The notes under the pieces are model-generated. The model had not been told where the DNA came from. It was given only the letters and a program-made list of their open reading frames with translations, and did no database searches. Of a DNA stretch of 12,997 nt, positions 1 through 7,907 are shown piece by piece. The stretch comes from Oxalobacteraceae bacterium. Its GTDB lineage: Bacteria > Pseudomonadota > Gammaproteobacteria > Burkholderiales > Burkholderiaceae_D. Location: the NCBI GenBank assembly GCA_027485535.1, contig JAIXQV010000073.1, positions 1 to 12,997 on the forward strand. Direction: 5' to 3'. A program made the translations under genes and the position numbers. Numbering within the stretch: the first letter of the stretch is position 1; each line of letters starts with the position of its first letter.

Positions 1-543
1 AGCGGCGGCGCGGCAGTTTCCGGTGAAAGGATAGGGCTCGGAGGTATTGGGCTGACCGGGGCAGCAGCGACTGCCGCAGGCGCAATGGCTTTCATTTCTA
101 CCGTCAAGCTCAGCTCAAGTGCGACATTCTCGCTGGCTGCCGGCACTAACGGTGCCACCAATATGCAAACCTTGGGCTTTCGAGCCGGTACCTATGGCGG
201 TTCTGCGGATGATACGAAAATCGCTGCCTTGAATATATCTACGCAAACAGGCGGTAGTAATGCGTTGACGGTGATCGATAAGGCGATCGAGATGGTGTCC
301 TCGTACCAGGCGCTGGCTGGCGCACAGAATAATGTGCTCGATTATCGAAAAACACTCAATACCAATCAGTCGACAATTCGCTCTACTGCTTACGGTAATG
401 TCATGAATGCCGATCTCGCCGCTGAAGCGGCCAATCTGGCAGCGGCGGAGATTCGAAAGAATGCTTCGGCGGCGATGGTGGCGCAAGCCAATTTGATGTC
501 CAAACAGGTAGTGTCTTATCTTCTTAAGCCCTATACCGGCTAG
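1..543 (+). CDS. Flagellin, C-terminal part (5' end outside window)
   Basis: This is the 3' portion of a flagellin-type gene, encoding the subunit of the flagellar filament. The frame is open from base 1, so the true start lies left of the window; the ATG at 85 is internal. The visible 180 residues begin with a Gly/Ala-rich stretch, probably surface or D1 domain. The rest matches the C-terminal D1/D0 helical domain of flagellins: a stretch like STQTGGSNALTVIDKAI, then the conserved pattern around NADLAAEAANLAAAEI, then AAMVAQANLMSKQVVSYLL. That last helix packs inside the filament core. Flagellins usually end within one or two residues of the final Leu pair, but this protein continues for five more residues (KPYTG). 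FlgL is a weaker alternative, because its C-terminus differs. The gene is convergent with the T6SS operon and its product has no known role in it. Which flagellin paralogue it is cannot be judged without the N-terminus. Confidence 0.85.
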   Translation, partial: SGGAAVSGERIGLGGIGLTGAAATAAGAMAFISTVKLSSSATFSLAAGTNGATNMQTLGFRAGTYGGSADDTKIAALNISTQTGGSNALTVIDKAIEMVSSYQALAGAQNNVLDYRKTLNTNQSTIRSTAYGNVMNADLAAEAANLAAAEIRKNASAAMVAQANLMSKQVVSYLLKPYTG

Positions 544-548
544 GACGA

Positions 549-1646
549 CTACTTTTTCGACGGGCTAATCCCCAGCAACTCGAAAAACCGATCGATCGAT
601 CCCGCGCTTGCGTTGATAGCGGTGATCATTTCGGGGAAGGGCATTGCGCCCAGTGCAAGCGCACGCTCGATCATGTAGGGCGTTGGGCTATTCGGCTCGA
701 TCTTTTTGAGCAAAGCCGCAATGTCGGTAAGCGCGGCATAGGCTTGTGCCCGCTGCATGCCGGTATCCAACACCGGCAAATCTACCGGTGACGTTTCGGC
801 TGAACCCACAGTTGGTGGGTTGCTAGGCTGCGTAGTGTCTTCAACAAGACTCGGAATTGGCGTACGAATCGTGGCGCCCGGCGGCAGTAGCGCTTGTGCT
901 GCCTGACGGGCGTTGTCGATCGCCGTGGCGAGCTTCGATAGCGAGGGTGATTCATCACGCAGCTGTGAATCCAAAAAATGCGTCAAGCGCTTCAGCTCTG
1001 CGCTGGCGTTTTCTGCGTGTGAGATGATCGATTGTAGAAATGCGCCATCACTTGTGCGTACCTGCTCGCGCAGCGTGCGGCGGCTGGCGCGCTGAAGCGA
1101 TGAATTCTTGGACTCAGCTTTGGCGTCATCGATCAGCGGTGCGGTATCCCAGTCGACTAGCCGCAGCGCTTGCTCTCGGTGCAGCGATGCAGGTAGCAGG
1201 ATGGTACTGAGGCTAATCGTGCGCGGCAGATTATTGTTCATCCAGATGAAGGGCGCCAATCGACGGTCGGCGTTGTCATCATCTAGCGCAGGCCAGGCGG
1301 CACGCCAGAATCGCTCGGCAATGCCATTCAGTAGCTGCAGACCGGTGCACAGTCCTTGCCAGGAATGCCTGCGTATCCAGGCATCGGTCAGCCATGCCGC
1401 CACTTGAAAATCTTTGCTGTCTTTTTCCAGCAATTGAATACTTGCTTCAGCAACGGTCGCCCAGTTGGCTTTTTGCAGCGGGCGTTCCCAATCCCCCATC
1501 GGCAGATTTGGGTCGTCTTCTTCGCGTAAGCGGCTCAACTCACTAAACGAGGGCTCGTAGCGCATCCATCGCCCTGCAGGTTCAGCAGACGAGATGGGTA
1601 GCAGCAGTTGCTCAAGCAAGCTGTCGAAGTCGATTTCACGCATCAT
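549..1646 (-). CDS. tssA: T6SS assembly protein TssA (ImpA_N family)
   Basis: TssA contacts the baseplate and membrane complex and helps start or cap tail tube and sheath polymerisation in the cytoplasm. The 365-residue product has an ImpA_N domain at about residues 16-140. Typical features are PISSAEPAGRWMRYEPSF near its start, a KANWATVAEASIQLL segment, and ERFWRAAWPALDDDNADRRL. A variable, Pro/Ser/Thr-rich linker (about 255-295) follows. The C-terminal domain (about 298-345) carries EPNSPTPYMIERAL, which resembles the conserved PHSP-PY motif of the Pseudomonas aeruginosa TssA1 type. It is the last gene of the operon. The start forms an ATGA overlap with the tssM stop. A second ATG follows directly, at 1643-1641. 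A GGAA at 1649-1652 sits two bases from the first ATG but five from the second, so initiation at the second is quite possible and changes the protein by one residue. Confidence 0.93.
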   Translation of the reverse strand: MMREIDFDSLLEQLLLPISSAEPAGRWMRYEPSFSELSRLREEDDPNLPMGDWERPLQKANWATVAEASIQLLEKDSKDFQVAAWLTDAWIRRHSWQGLCTGLQLLNGIAERFWRAAWPALDDDNADRRLAPFIWMNNNLPRTISLSTILLPASLHREQALRLVDWDTAPLIDDAKAESKNSSLQRASRRTLREQVRTSDGAFLQSIISHAENASAELKRLTHFLDSQLRDESPSLSKLATAIDNARQAAQALLPPGATIRTPIPSLVEDTTQPSNPPTVGSAETSPVDLPVLDTGMQRAQAYAALTDIAALLKKIEPNSPTPYMIERALALGAMPFPEMITAINASAGSIDRFFELLGISPSKK

Positions 1647-4600
1647 CGTTCCAGTGTGGGTGCGCGCTCGGGGAAGTGCGCAGGCCAGGGCAGAGCGGTG
1701 GTCTTGCCGGGTTCGGACAGCGTGACACCGACGAATACCCGTACCGGTCTTGTACGTGAGGTGGGGTCGCGCTCATCTGACTGCACCGGCACTTCAAGTT
1801 TTAACAGCGAGTGACGGGTGTCGGAAAGCTCGTTAGCGCGCATGAGTTGTAGCATATCGAGCAAGGCCCAAGGTCCCTCGAAGCGGAACACCGCGTTTTT
1901 GCGACTGACTTCCAGATAAGGGTTGTCGGGATCAGCGCGTGGAACGATCGGTACATCGTTCGCAAAACGTAGTGAGAGACGTACCGGTTCACCGACTCGC
2001 CAGCGTAGCGCACGTGGCGCATCACGCAAGGCAAGGGTCTGATCGCCGATCGTGATCGACCAGTCAATAATCTTGTTGCCGTCTTGTTCCCCGTTGGTAC
2101 TGGCGCGGAATTTCACCATCACGTCCAAGCCTGCTGGTGCAGCAGGATCATTCGGAATCAGAGAGGCCATCAGTTGCCTGACTTGTACTGCTTGCGCTGC
2201 GAAGTCACGAATCGGAACGGCCGCGCCCTCCGGTACATTGTTGCGTGTGAAGACTTCGGCTGAAACACTTGGTAGCCGTTGCAACAGCTTACTGACATCG
2301 CTCTGATCAGCGGGCGCGATCGCATTGAACTCGTTACCGCGCAATATGCCGCGCTGACCGATGAAAGGACGACGCCCCTTAAGAAGCCGGTTGAAATCAG
2401 CCGCGAAGGTGCGCCATTGCTCTGCAAACGAACGGCGATCCAGCGCGAGGCAGCGCCGGCTCAGGCTACGGTGTAGCTCAGCGTGACGCTCGGAAAAATA
2501 ATTCGCGATGCGCTTGGGTGGTTCATGGGCTCGCAGGGTCGCCAGACAGGCCGGCCCATCGAGCTCGCGCGCTAATTCATTGATGAAGCGCTCGAGTTTG
2601 ATGATGCTACCTTTGGGGTCCTTGGCTGTGTGCAGGTCGATCTCCCGAGCGATAGCCTGCCAGCGCGCGAGAACAGCGTTATTGCGCGTGTCGCCGGGCA
2701 GTGCGGCTCTGATCAGTTGGGCCTGCGACGATAGCGTCTGCAGCGCCGACAGCTGGTTAGCGAGGTACTCAGCAGGCTCATCTCCCTGCGCAAACAGCAT
2801 CAGTCGGTCACGCTGATCGGTGCGTGCCTCGTCGGCGTCTTCCAGAATCTGGTAGGCCTGAGCGCTTTGTAGAGCGTCATTGAGTAACTGTAAGCGTGCT
2901 GATGCGTCGTTAGCTAGTATGGTTTGTAGTGCCACCGCCTCGCTTTCCTGTCCCAGCTCGTGCAGTAATACCACGAGTTTTTTTATCTGCTGGCTGGCGA
3001 GTTCGAGAGAGGCGTTGGAGGCCTGTATCGCGCTGGGCGTCGCACTGGTTCGATCTATTTTTGTGTACGCATGTCCAACCAAATCCACGACACGAAGTGC
3101 GTACTGATAATCGATCAGATCGCCTACGGCCTCTTGCATCGCTACTGGAAATTTCGGCAGATCGTCAGTCACATACTTACGGTATCCCTCACCGAGTTTG
3201 ACCGCGCGCGTGAGCTGCGCCGTATCCCATTGCACTAAGGTGTTGCGAGGCGTTGCCTCCAGTGCCTCTCCGATCGCCGGCTGCATGAAAGGTTCCGCAA
3301 GCAAATGGTCTAGAGCAGCCAGTAAGGCGAGGCGCTCGTCTGACATTTGCAAGTTACCTTGTTTGCTGTCTGCTCTGATTCCTCGATCGGTTCCAGATCC
3401 AAACAGGTTCATGAAGCGCTGACGTGCGCGGAAAAAATCTTCTTTGGTGCGGCGCTCGATTTCAGCAATCGCAGGGTTACTGATCAAATTGTTGTCAGCA
3501 AATTGCTTCGTTAGTTTGTCGTAGGATGGTCCCAGCTTTAGTTCTTCATGCCACAGCCAGTTGCCCTGTCCGCTAGCCATCAAAGAGCGCTGCTCATTCA
3601 GCGCATCACGTAAACGACGGTAGTTTTGGATGGCCTCACTGCTGCCAGGTGCTTCTTTGCCGCTGAATAATTTAAGAACAGCGTTACGTGCATTGATCAC
3701 TTGCTCTTCGCTACGAAGTAGTGCGTTATCGTCGAACAGTTGCCGGTTCAGTGCCAGTGCCGCACGCGTGTAGCCACAGCTGACTGCGCTTGAGACTGCA
3801 GCACGGTCTACTAAGCTAACCTCTTTTTTGGCGGCCTCCCGAAACAGCACGACACTCGCCTCGAGATCGCCGGGTAATTCTGCGCCGAGTGTGTCGAGTA
3901 CCAGCATACGCAGTGCTACTTGGCTATTGTTGTGCGGTGAGCCTAGGTGCAGTAAGTTGCTAACACTCGTCTCTAGACGTTCGACATCATTGGCGTATCG
4001 TTGCAGCGCGACGAACTCAGTCAGACGCTCAAGCGCAATGGTCGGAGTGGCCCCAGTCATGGTTGATGTACTCAATAGCTGAGGGCCTTCACAATCCGCG
4101 CTACTGCCGGTGAGTTGGAAGGTGATCGGATTCAGTGGCGCATTAGTCAGCTCGGCAGCGCGTCGGTATATCGCCTGCTGTAATGTTCGCACGCCCAGGT
4201 TGGCAAATTCATCAGCAATGCGCTGCTTGGCACGCGCGCGAACATCATCAAACATCGGCCATGAGCCCGGCATGAAAGGGTTGATGAAGCCGGGGTCATA
4301 CAATGCGGTAGTCCGGCTTAGCCGGCGCGACTGCAACTCTTCCAAGCCAATCATCAGCTGTAACGCAGTTTTACGATACCACTCGAATTCGATACGCTCT
4401 CCAGAGTTTCCTGCCTGTGAGCGGTACGCGATATCCCGATTCAGTCCCTCAAGTCCCTCGGCAAGTACGGGTAACACGCGTTGCAACTGAATCGTGCTGG
4501 CTACGATACCGAAGGCATAAAACAAGGGAATGCCCACCGCCAGCCAGCGACCGATTCGGCTCATCAGTGGACGTGCTAATTTTTGTGTGTGGGCGGCGCG

Positions 4601-5656
4601 CGATAAGCCAAATTCTGCGAATACCTTGGACTCCATCAACCCACGCAGGAACATCGGCCGCTCGGTGTTCCCACTCAGATAAATTCCACGTAAGAAGAAG
4701 GGCTCGTGGTAGGCATTTGGACGCATCAAGGCGTCGAGATAGTCGCGTGCACCCGCGCGCAGCGCGGCGATCTGTGAGGGTAGTAAAAATACCTCAGTAG
4801 CCGAGCGCAATGTCGCCTGCGAAGCGAACAGCTCGGCGCTGCTGTCCACCAGATTTTGTTCTACTTGGTCGAACGCCTCGTCAACCCATCCAGGTTGGAA
4901 CAGGGTCGACGGTTGATGCGGTGATGACCAACCGAGCATGCCGTCTTGCATCGACGGCGGCAGTGCTTGTGCAAAGTCGCTAAAGCCGGGTAGTTGATCG
5001 CACCCGGTAATGACCGTATAGACCGCGAAGCGCATCGCGTAGCGATTTTGCGCAATCCAGATTCGGCGGCTAGCCGCATCTGCACGCGCGCGCAGACGTT
5101 CGCGACCTTCGGGGCTGCGATCGGCCAGCATCGCAGCGGGTATGGCGATTACCACTGAATCGAGAGGGCGTTGCGGGCGGTACTTGCCACACAAGGCAAC
5201 GAAGGCTTCCCAGCGCTTTTCTTGGGTATCGCTGGCGATCGCATCGTCCAATTGCTCGGCGCTCAGCTCGATCACCACCCCGCGATCGAATAGATGCCAA
5301 TGCAGGCCGGTTTGAGACGGGACGAGTGATTCACCCGCCAGAACATTCGATAGCCCGCAGCGTTCAATTGCCGGACGCACTGCCTCATCACCATCATGGA
5401 GTAGCACGATCCAGGGGATGTCATAGCGCTTGCTACGATCGGCAATATTACGTTCGATGTTACTGATTGCCTCGTCAAATGACGCGCGTAGACGCCCGAT
5501 ATCCAGCAAGGCGCGGCGTGCTCCAGCTTTATCAGCCTCGCGATCAACGCCCGCGCGTAGCGCGATCAGAAGCACGCCGAGTGCCACCAATAGCAGGCCC
5601 ACAATCATGGCGATAGTCAGACCGTTACCCACGTTCGGCCTCGCTGGGTGCAGCAT
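1643..5656 (-). CDS. tssM: T6SS inner-membrane channel protein TssM (IcmF/VasK), Walker A degenerate
   Basis: TssM spans the inner membrane and periplasm, binding TssL and the TssJ lipoprotein to form the envelope complex. The 1337-residue length is at the large end for the family. Membrane helices lie at about residues 13-33 and 371-388. The cytoplasmic region between them keeps family landmarks: PWIVLL (81-86), AVYTVITGCDQLPGFSDF (211-228, the equivalent of the TK-D-PGF motif), RGIYLSGNTE (323-332) and VFAEFGLSR (345-353). The rest is the periplasmic IcmF region, ending in a beta-rich domain (last about 170 residues). The expected GxxGxGKT loop after PWIVLL is absent; HDGDEAVRPAIERCG stands there. 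The usual second N-terminal helix is also missing, and an in-frame stop two codons upstream of the ATG rules out a longer form. A GTG at 5632, preceded by GAGG with six-base spacing, is the better-supported start and would cut the overlap with tssL from 32 to 8 bases. Confidence 0.93.
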   Translation of the reverse strand: MLHPARPNVGNGLTIAMIVGLLLVALGVLLIALRAGVDREADKAGARRALLDIGRLRASFDEAISNIERNIADRSKRYDIPWIVLLHDGDEAVRPAIERCGLSNVLAGESLVPSQTGLHWHLFDRGVVIELSAEQLDDAIASDTQEKRWEAFVALCGKYRPQRPLDSVVIAIPAAMLADRSPEGRERLRARADAASRRIWIAQNRYAMRFAVYTVITGCDQLPGFSDFAQALPPSMQDGMLGWSSPHQPSTLFQPGWVDEAFDQVEQNLVDSSAELFASQATLRSATEVFLLPSQIAALRAGARDYLDALMRPNAYHEPFFLRGIYLSGNTERPMFLRGLMESKVFAEFGLSRAAHTQKLARPLMSRIGRWLAVGIPLFYAFGIVASTIQLQRVLPVLAEGLEGLNRDIAYRSQAGNSGERIEFEWYRKTALQLMIGLEELQSRRLSRTTALYDPGFINPFMPGSWPMFDDVRARAKQRIADEFANLGVRTLQQAIYRRAAELTNAPLNPITFQLTGSSADCEGPQLLSTSTMTGATPTIALERLTEFVALQRYANDVERLETSVSNLLHLGSPHNNSQVALRMLVLDTLGAELPGDLEASVVLFREAAKKEVSLVDRAAVSSAVSCGYTRAALALNRQLFDDNALLRSEEQVINARNAVLKLFSGKEAPGSSEAIQNYRRLRDALNEQRSLMASGQGNWLWHEELKLGPSYDKLTKQFADNNLISNPAIAEIERRTKEDFFRARQRFMNLFGSGTDRGIRADSKQGNLQMSDERLALLAALDHLLAEPFMQPAIGEALEATPRNTLVQWDTAQLTRAVKLGEGYRKYVTDDLPKFPVAMQEAVGDLIDYQYALRVVDLVGHAYTKIDRTSATPSAIQASNASLELASQQIKKLVVLLHELGQESEAVALQTILANDASARLQLLNDALQSAQAYQILEDADEARTDQRDRLMLFAQGDEPAEYLANQLSALQTLSSQAQLIRAALPGDTRNNAVLARWQAIAREIDLHTAKDPKGSIIKLERFINELARELDGPACLATLRAHEPPKRIANYFSERHAELHRSLSRRCLALDRRSFAEQWRTFAADFNRLLKGRRPFIGQRGILRGNEFNAIAPADQSDVSKLLQRLPSVSAEVFTRNNVPEGAAVPIRDFAAQAVQVRQLMASLIPNDPAAPAGLDVMVKFRASTNGEQDGNKIIDWSITIGDQTLALRDAPRALRWRVGEPVRLSLRFANDVPIVPRADPDNPYLEVSRKNAVFRFEGPWALLDMLQLMRANELSDTRHSLLKLEVPVQSDERDPTSRTRPVRVFVGVTLSEPGKTTALPWPAHFPERAPTLER

Positions 5657-6527
5657 GTTTCATGCGGGTTGGTGCAGAAGGCTCGAGTGCCTTGCGCACT
5701 GGGGCGGTGCTCCAGCGCCATGCCACTTGTGACAGGGCGAGCAGTAGCAGCATGGTGCCGATGAAGGTGAGTGTGCCCAGGTTCAATCGGAAGAATCGCA
5801 CGGGCACGATATTCGATAGTGGGTAGCGATAGGCTTGCGGTGACAGCACGCGTTCGCTTAGATCAGGCTGGCCTGCCAAGATCGGCCCAAGTTGCGCATC
5901 GCGTCGATAGATCAGACGAAACAATGAATCGCGCAGCGGCTGCAGCGCCTCATCCGCGTGAAGGCCACGGTGGCGACCTTCAAAACCGGTGGAAATTGCG
6001 AATAAGTACAGCGCTGCCATTGACGGAGACGCATCACCTGAACCCGCAAGTAGCGCGTCAATACGCTGAAAGATTTGATCGCCTGCCACGCTGCTGCCAA
6101 AGAGTCGTGTCTCAATCAGCGTCTCGGTGAATCGAGCGCGTCCGGGCCAGTCACGCGACAAAAGTAGTTCATCGGCCATGGCCGCCATCAGATAGCGCAG
6201 CTCATCCGTTGCTGCTCTTGCAGCCGTACTTTCGTTTTGCGACAGATCGAGTGTCTTTGCGCCAACGATCCGGGCGATACGTTCAGAAGCCTCTTGCGCC
6301 AATCGATGTGCATGCTCGGCAGGTTCATCGTCGGCCGTCGTAGGTGGCGGCAAGGTACCGATTACCTGCAATACCTCAGCAATAAAATCGCGGAGCTGCT
6401 TCAGTAGTAGGTTGCTCTGGCGATCGCCATGCGTTACTACGGATGAGCTGACCGGGGCGAACGCATCCACCGTTGCCGTTAGGGCTGACGGTGGATTGAC
6501 GGGTACCGGGAGATAGAGCTTACTCAT
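5625..6527 (-). CDS. tssL: T6SS inner-membrane protein TssL (DotU/IcmH)
   Basis: TssL is an inner-membrane partner of TssM that contacts the baseplate through its cytoplasmic domain. The chosen start gives 300 residues (MSKLYLPVPV...). Translation from a GTG at 6611 would add 28 residues but would overlap tssK by 62 bases and add an Arg/Cys-rich leader untypical of the family. Neither start has a clear Shine-Dalgarno sequence. After a Pro/Ser-rich N-terminus comes the DotU helical domain: LLLKQLRDFI, TDELRYLMAAMADELLL, and ALYLFAISTGFEGRHRG, which matches the family's LGFEGRYR signature. A single C-terminal membrane helix (about residues 248-270, TLTFIGTMLLLLALSQVAW) precedes a tail of about 28 residues. 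That places the main domain in the cytoplasm, as in known TssL proteins. There is no OmpA-like peptidoglycan-binding extension, so cell-wall anchoring must come from another protein. The gene starts 22 bases after tssK ends. Confidence 0.9.
   Translation of the reverse strand: MSKLYLPVPVNPPSALTATVDAFAPVSSSVVTHGDRQSNLLLKQLRDFIAEVLQVIGTLPPPTTADDEPAEHAHRLAQEASERIARIVGAKTLDLSQNESTAARAATDELRYLMAAMADELLLSRDWPGRARFTETLIETRLFGSSVAGDQIFQRIDALLAGSGDASPSMAALYLFAISTGFEGRHRGLHADEALQPLRDSLFRLIYRRDAQLGPILAGQPDLSERVLSPQAYRYPLSNIVPVRFFRLNLGTLTFIGTMLLLLALSQVAWRWSTAPVRKALEPSAPTRMKHAAPSEAERG
5639..5642 (-). promoter_or_regulatory. Candidate ribosome binding site for alternative GTG start of tssM
   Basis: The minus strand reads GAGG here, six bases before a GTG at 5632-5630 that is in frame with tssM (Val9 of the longest form). 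No comparable Shine-Dalgarno sequence precedes the ATG at 5656, so this site favours a TssM shortened by eight residues. The membrane helix is unaffected. Confidence 0.45.
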
Positions 6528-6549
6528 GATGTTAGTGAGCGCGAACGCT

Positions 6550-7872
6550 TCATCGTCCCTGTGTCTGTATGAATAACTGCATGCTGCCGGGGCGCATCTT
6601 GCTCGCAGCACGGCCGGAGCCGCCGATCGTCAAGCGACTATCTACGCGCATCAGTTCAGGTCCGGGGGCGATTTCATACAGAATCACGCCGGGTAAACCA
6701 TGCAACTTCATCTCGGGTGCGCTTGCGATACGCGCGCGTCGGTAACCCAGCACTCGTTTCTCGCGCAGCGCTTCGATCAAGTTAGCGGGCCCAATTAGCG
6801 CGCTATCCATCCAATCCTCAATCTCAGCGGACAGGCCACCTTTCAGACCAACCACCAAACGCTTACCTACCCACTCGGGTCGCAGCGTCAATTCGAATGC
6901 ACCATTCACCCAGTCGAAAGCAACCTCGCGATAGTCTTGGCTGATCTCTGCCAAGGTATCTTGTAATTCTTTGAGCAAGGGCAGCAAACTCAGATGAGGC
7001 TGTGCATGCACATACGGCGGTGGTGTGATCGGTAACGCACCTGGGCGCAGCAGTGACATCGGGCCGAGTAAATTGCACAGTGTGAGATATAGCGGATAGG
7101 GTGGGACCACCATGCTTTGCAGCTGTGCTTCAAGTGCCGGCATGGCAGGGACTAAACAGGCAAGGCGCTGCGTCAGGCTGACACGCTCGCCACGTTGTTC
7201 GGTCGAGGGCAATCCAGCGAGTTGTCGCGCAATGAAAGCGGCTTTGCTACGCAGTGTGTGACTGAAATCACGCAGCGCATCGAGCAAGTCAGGCGCAGCC
7301 TGAAGATCCAGTAGCGCTGGTAGCGCCGGACCGAGCTTGATCATGCCATCGTCTTCCATCACGTTAGCGATCGCCATGCCGATCGCCAGCGGCGGCGGTG
7401 CGTCGCCGACCGAGAGCGAGAGGTTGGGAATCAGACGTGGAATATCCGCCGGCGCAGCATCCGAGACTTCATCTTCCAACAGCTCACTCTTGACTGACAA
7501 AAAGCGCGCACTGATTTCCGGCGTTTTCATGTTGCGCGATACGGGTAGCGATAGCCACACGGTTTGCGCATGAAGGGCAAGTTGATCACGTGCCGCGTCG
7601 AGTTTGAGTGATAGTTCGGGTATGCGCGTATCTTGCGGATCGAGCATGATCGCGGTGCCATCCGGCAGGATGGCTTCCAGCTCCAGCACACGCAAAACGC
7701 CAGCAGGCAATAGGGATAGATCGAACTTCAGCCGCTTCACACCCCAGCCGTAAGGGGTGCTGCTCAAGGTATGCCAAGCGATCAAGGCATCGACACGCGC
7801 CGACTCCAGCTGAAAATGCTGTGGTGACAGCAGCATGCCCTCGTGCCACTGTATGCGATCAGGACACTTCAT
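6550..7872 (-). CDS. tssK: T6SS baseplate adaptor TssK
   Basis: TssK is the trimeric cytoplasmic adaptor linking the baseplate wedges (TssFG) to the TssL/TssM complex. The 440-residue product opens with the hallmark IQWHEGMLLSPQHFQ at about residues 7-21. It continues with the expected N-terminal shell domain (PYGWGVKRLKFD, then ILPDGTAIMLDP), a helical middle region and a C-terminal receptor-binding domain ending SMQLFIQTQGR. Length and motifs are normal. The ATG at 7872 is chosen over a TTG two codons upstream because a strong GGAGG lies six bases before it. The gene follows tssJ after a 35-base gap, the widest in the operon, and precedes tssL by 22 bases. No truncation or missing motif was seen. 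Confidence 0.96.
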   Translation of the reverse strand: MKCPDRIQWHEGMLLSPQHFQLESARVDALIAWHTLSSTPYGWGVKRLKFDLSLLPAGVLRVLELEAILPDGTAIMLDPQDTRIPELSLKLDAARDQLALHAQTVWLSLPVSRNMKTPEISARFLSVKSELLEDEVSDAAPADIPRLIPNLSLSVGDAPPPLAIGMAIANVMEDDGMIKLGPALPALLDLQAAPDLLDALRDFSHTLRSKAAFIARQLAGLPSTEQRGERVSLTQRLACLVPAMPALEAQLQSMVVPPYPLYLTLCNLLGPMSLLRPGALPITPPPYVHAQPHLSLLPLLKELQDTLAEISQDYREVAFDWVNGAFELTLRPEWVGKRLVVGLKGGLSAEIEDWMDSALIGPANLIEALREKRVLGYRRARIASAPEMKLHGLPGVILYEIAPGPELMRVDSRLTIGGSGRAASKMRPGSMQLFIQTQGR

Positions 7873-7878
7873 CGCCAA

Positions 7879-7883
7879 CCTCC
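7879..7883 (-). promoter_or_regulatory. Ribosome binding site of tssK
   Basis: The minus strand reads GGAGG here, six bases upstream of the ATG at 7872-7870. It is the strongest Shine-Dalgarno match noticed in the operon and rules out the TTG at 7878 as the start, since that codon would abut the site. It fits independent reloading of ribosomes after the only sizeable gap. Confidence 0.8.
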
Positions 7884-7907
7884 GAACTGGTTTGATTGTG
7901 GGCGCAT

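Noticed and set aside
85..543. Complete small protein starting at the ATG at 85
   Set aside because: The frame is open to the window edge with plausible coding sequence, no ribosome binding site precedes the ATG, and the protein matches the C-terminal domain of a longer flagellin.
530..576. Possible bidirectional terminator between the flagellin and tssA stops (AAGCCC and GGGCT arms)
   Set aside because: Only about five base pairs form, the loop is near 28 bases, and no T-run follows the stem in either direction. It is not a credible intrinsic terminator.
590..602. Run of overlapping CGATCG words
   Set aside because: It lies inside the tssA coding sequence and encodes ordinary residues (around GSIDRFF). 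GATC-rich words are common across the window, so no repeat or site is implied.
6525..6611. Longer TssL starting at GTG 6611
   Set aside because: It would overlap tssK by 62 bases, add an atypical Cys/Arg-rich leader, and has no supporting binding site.
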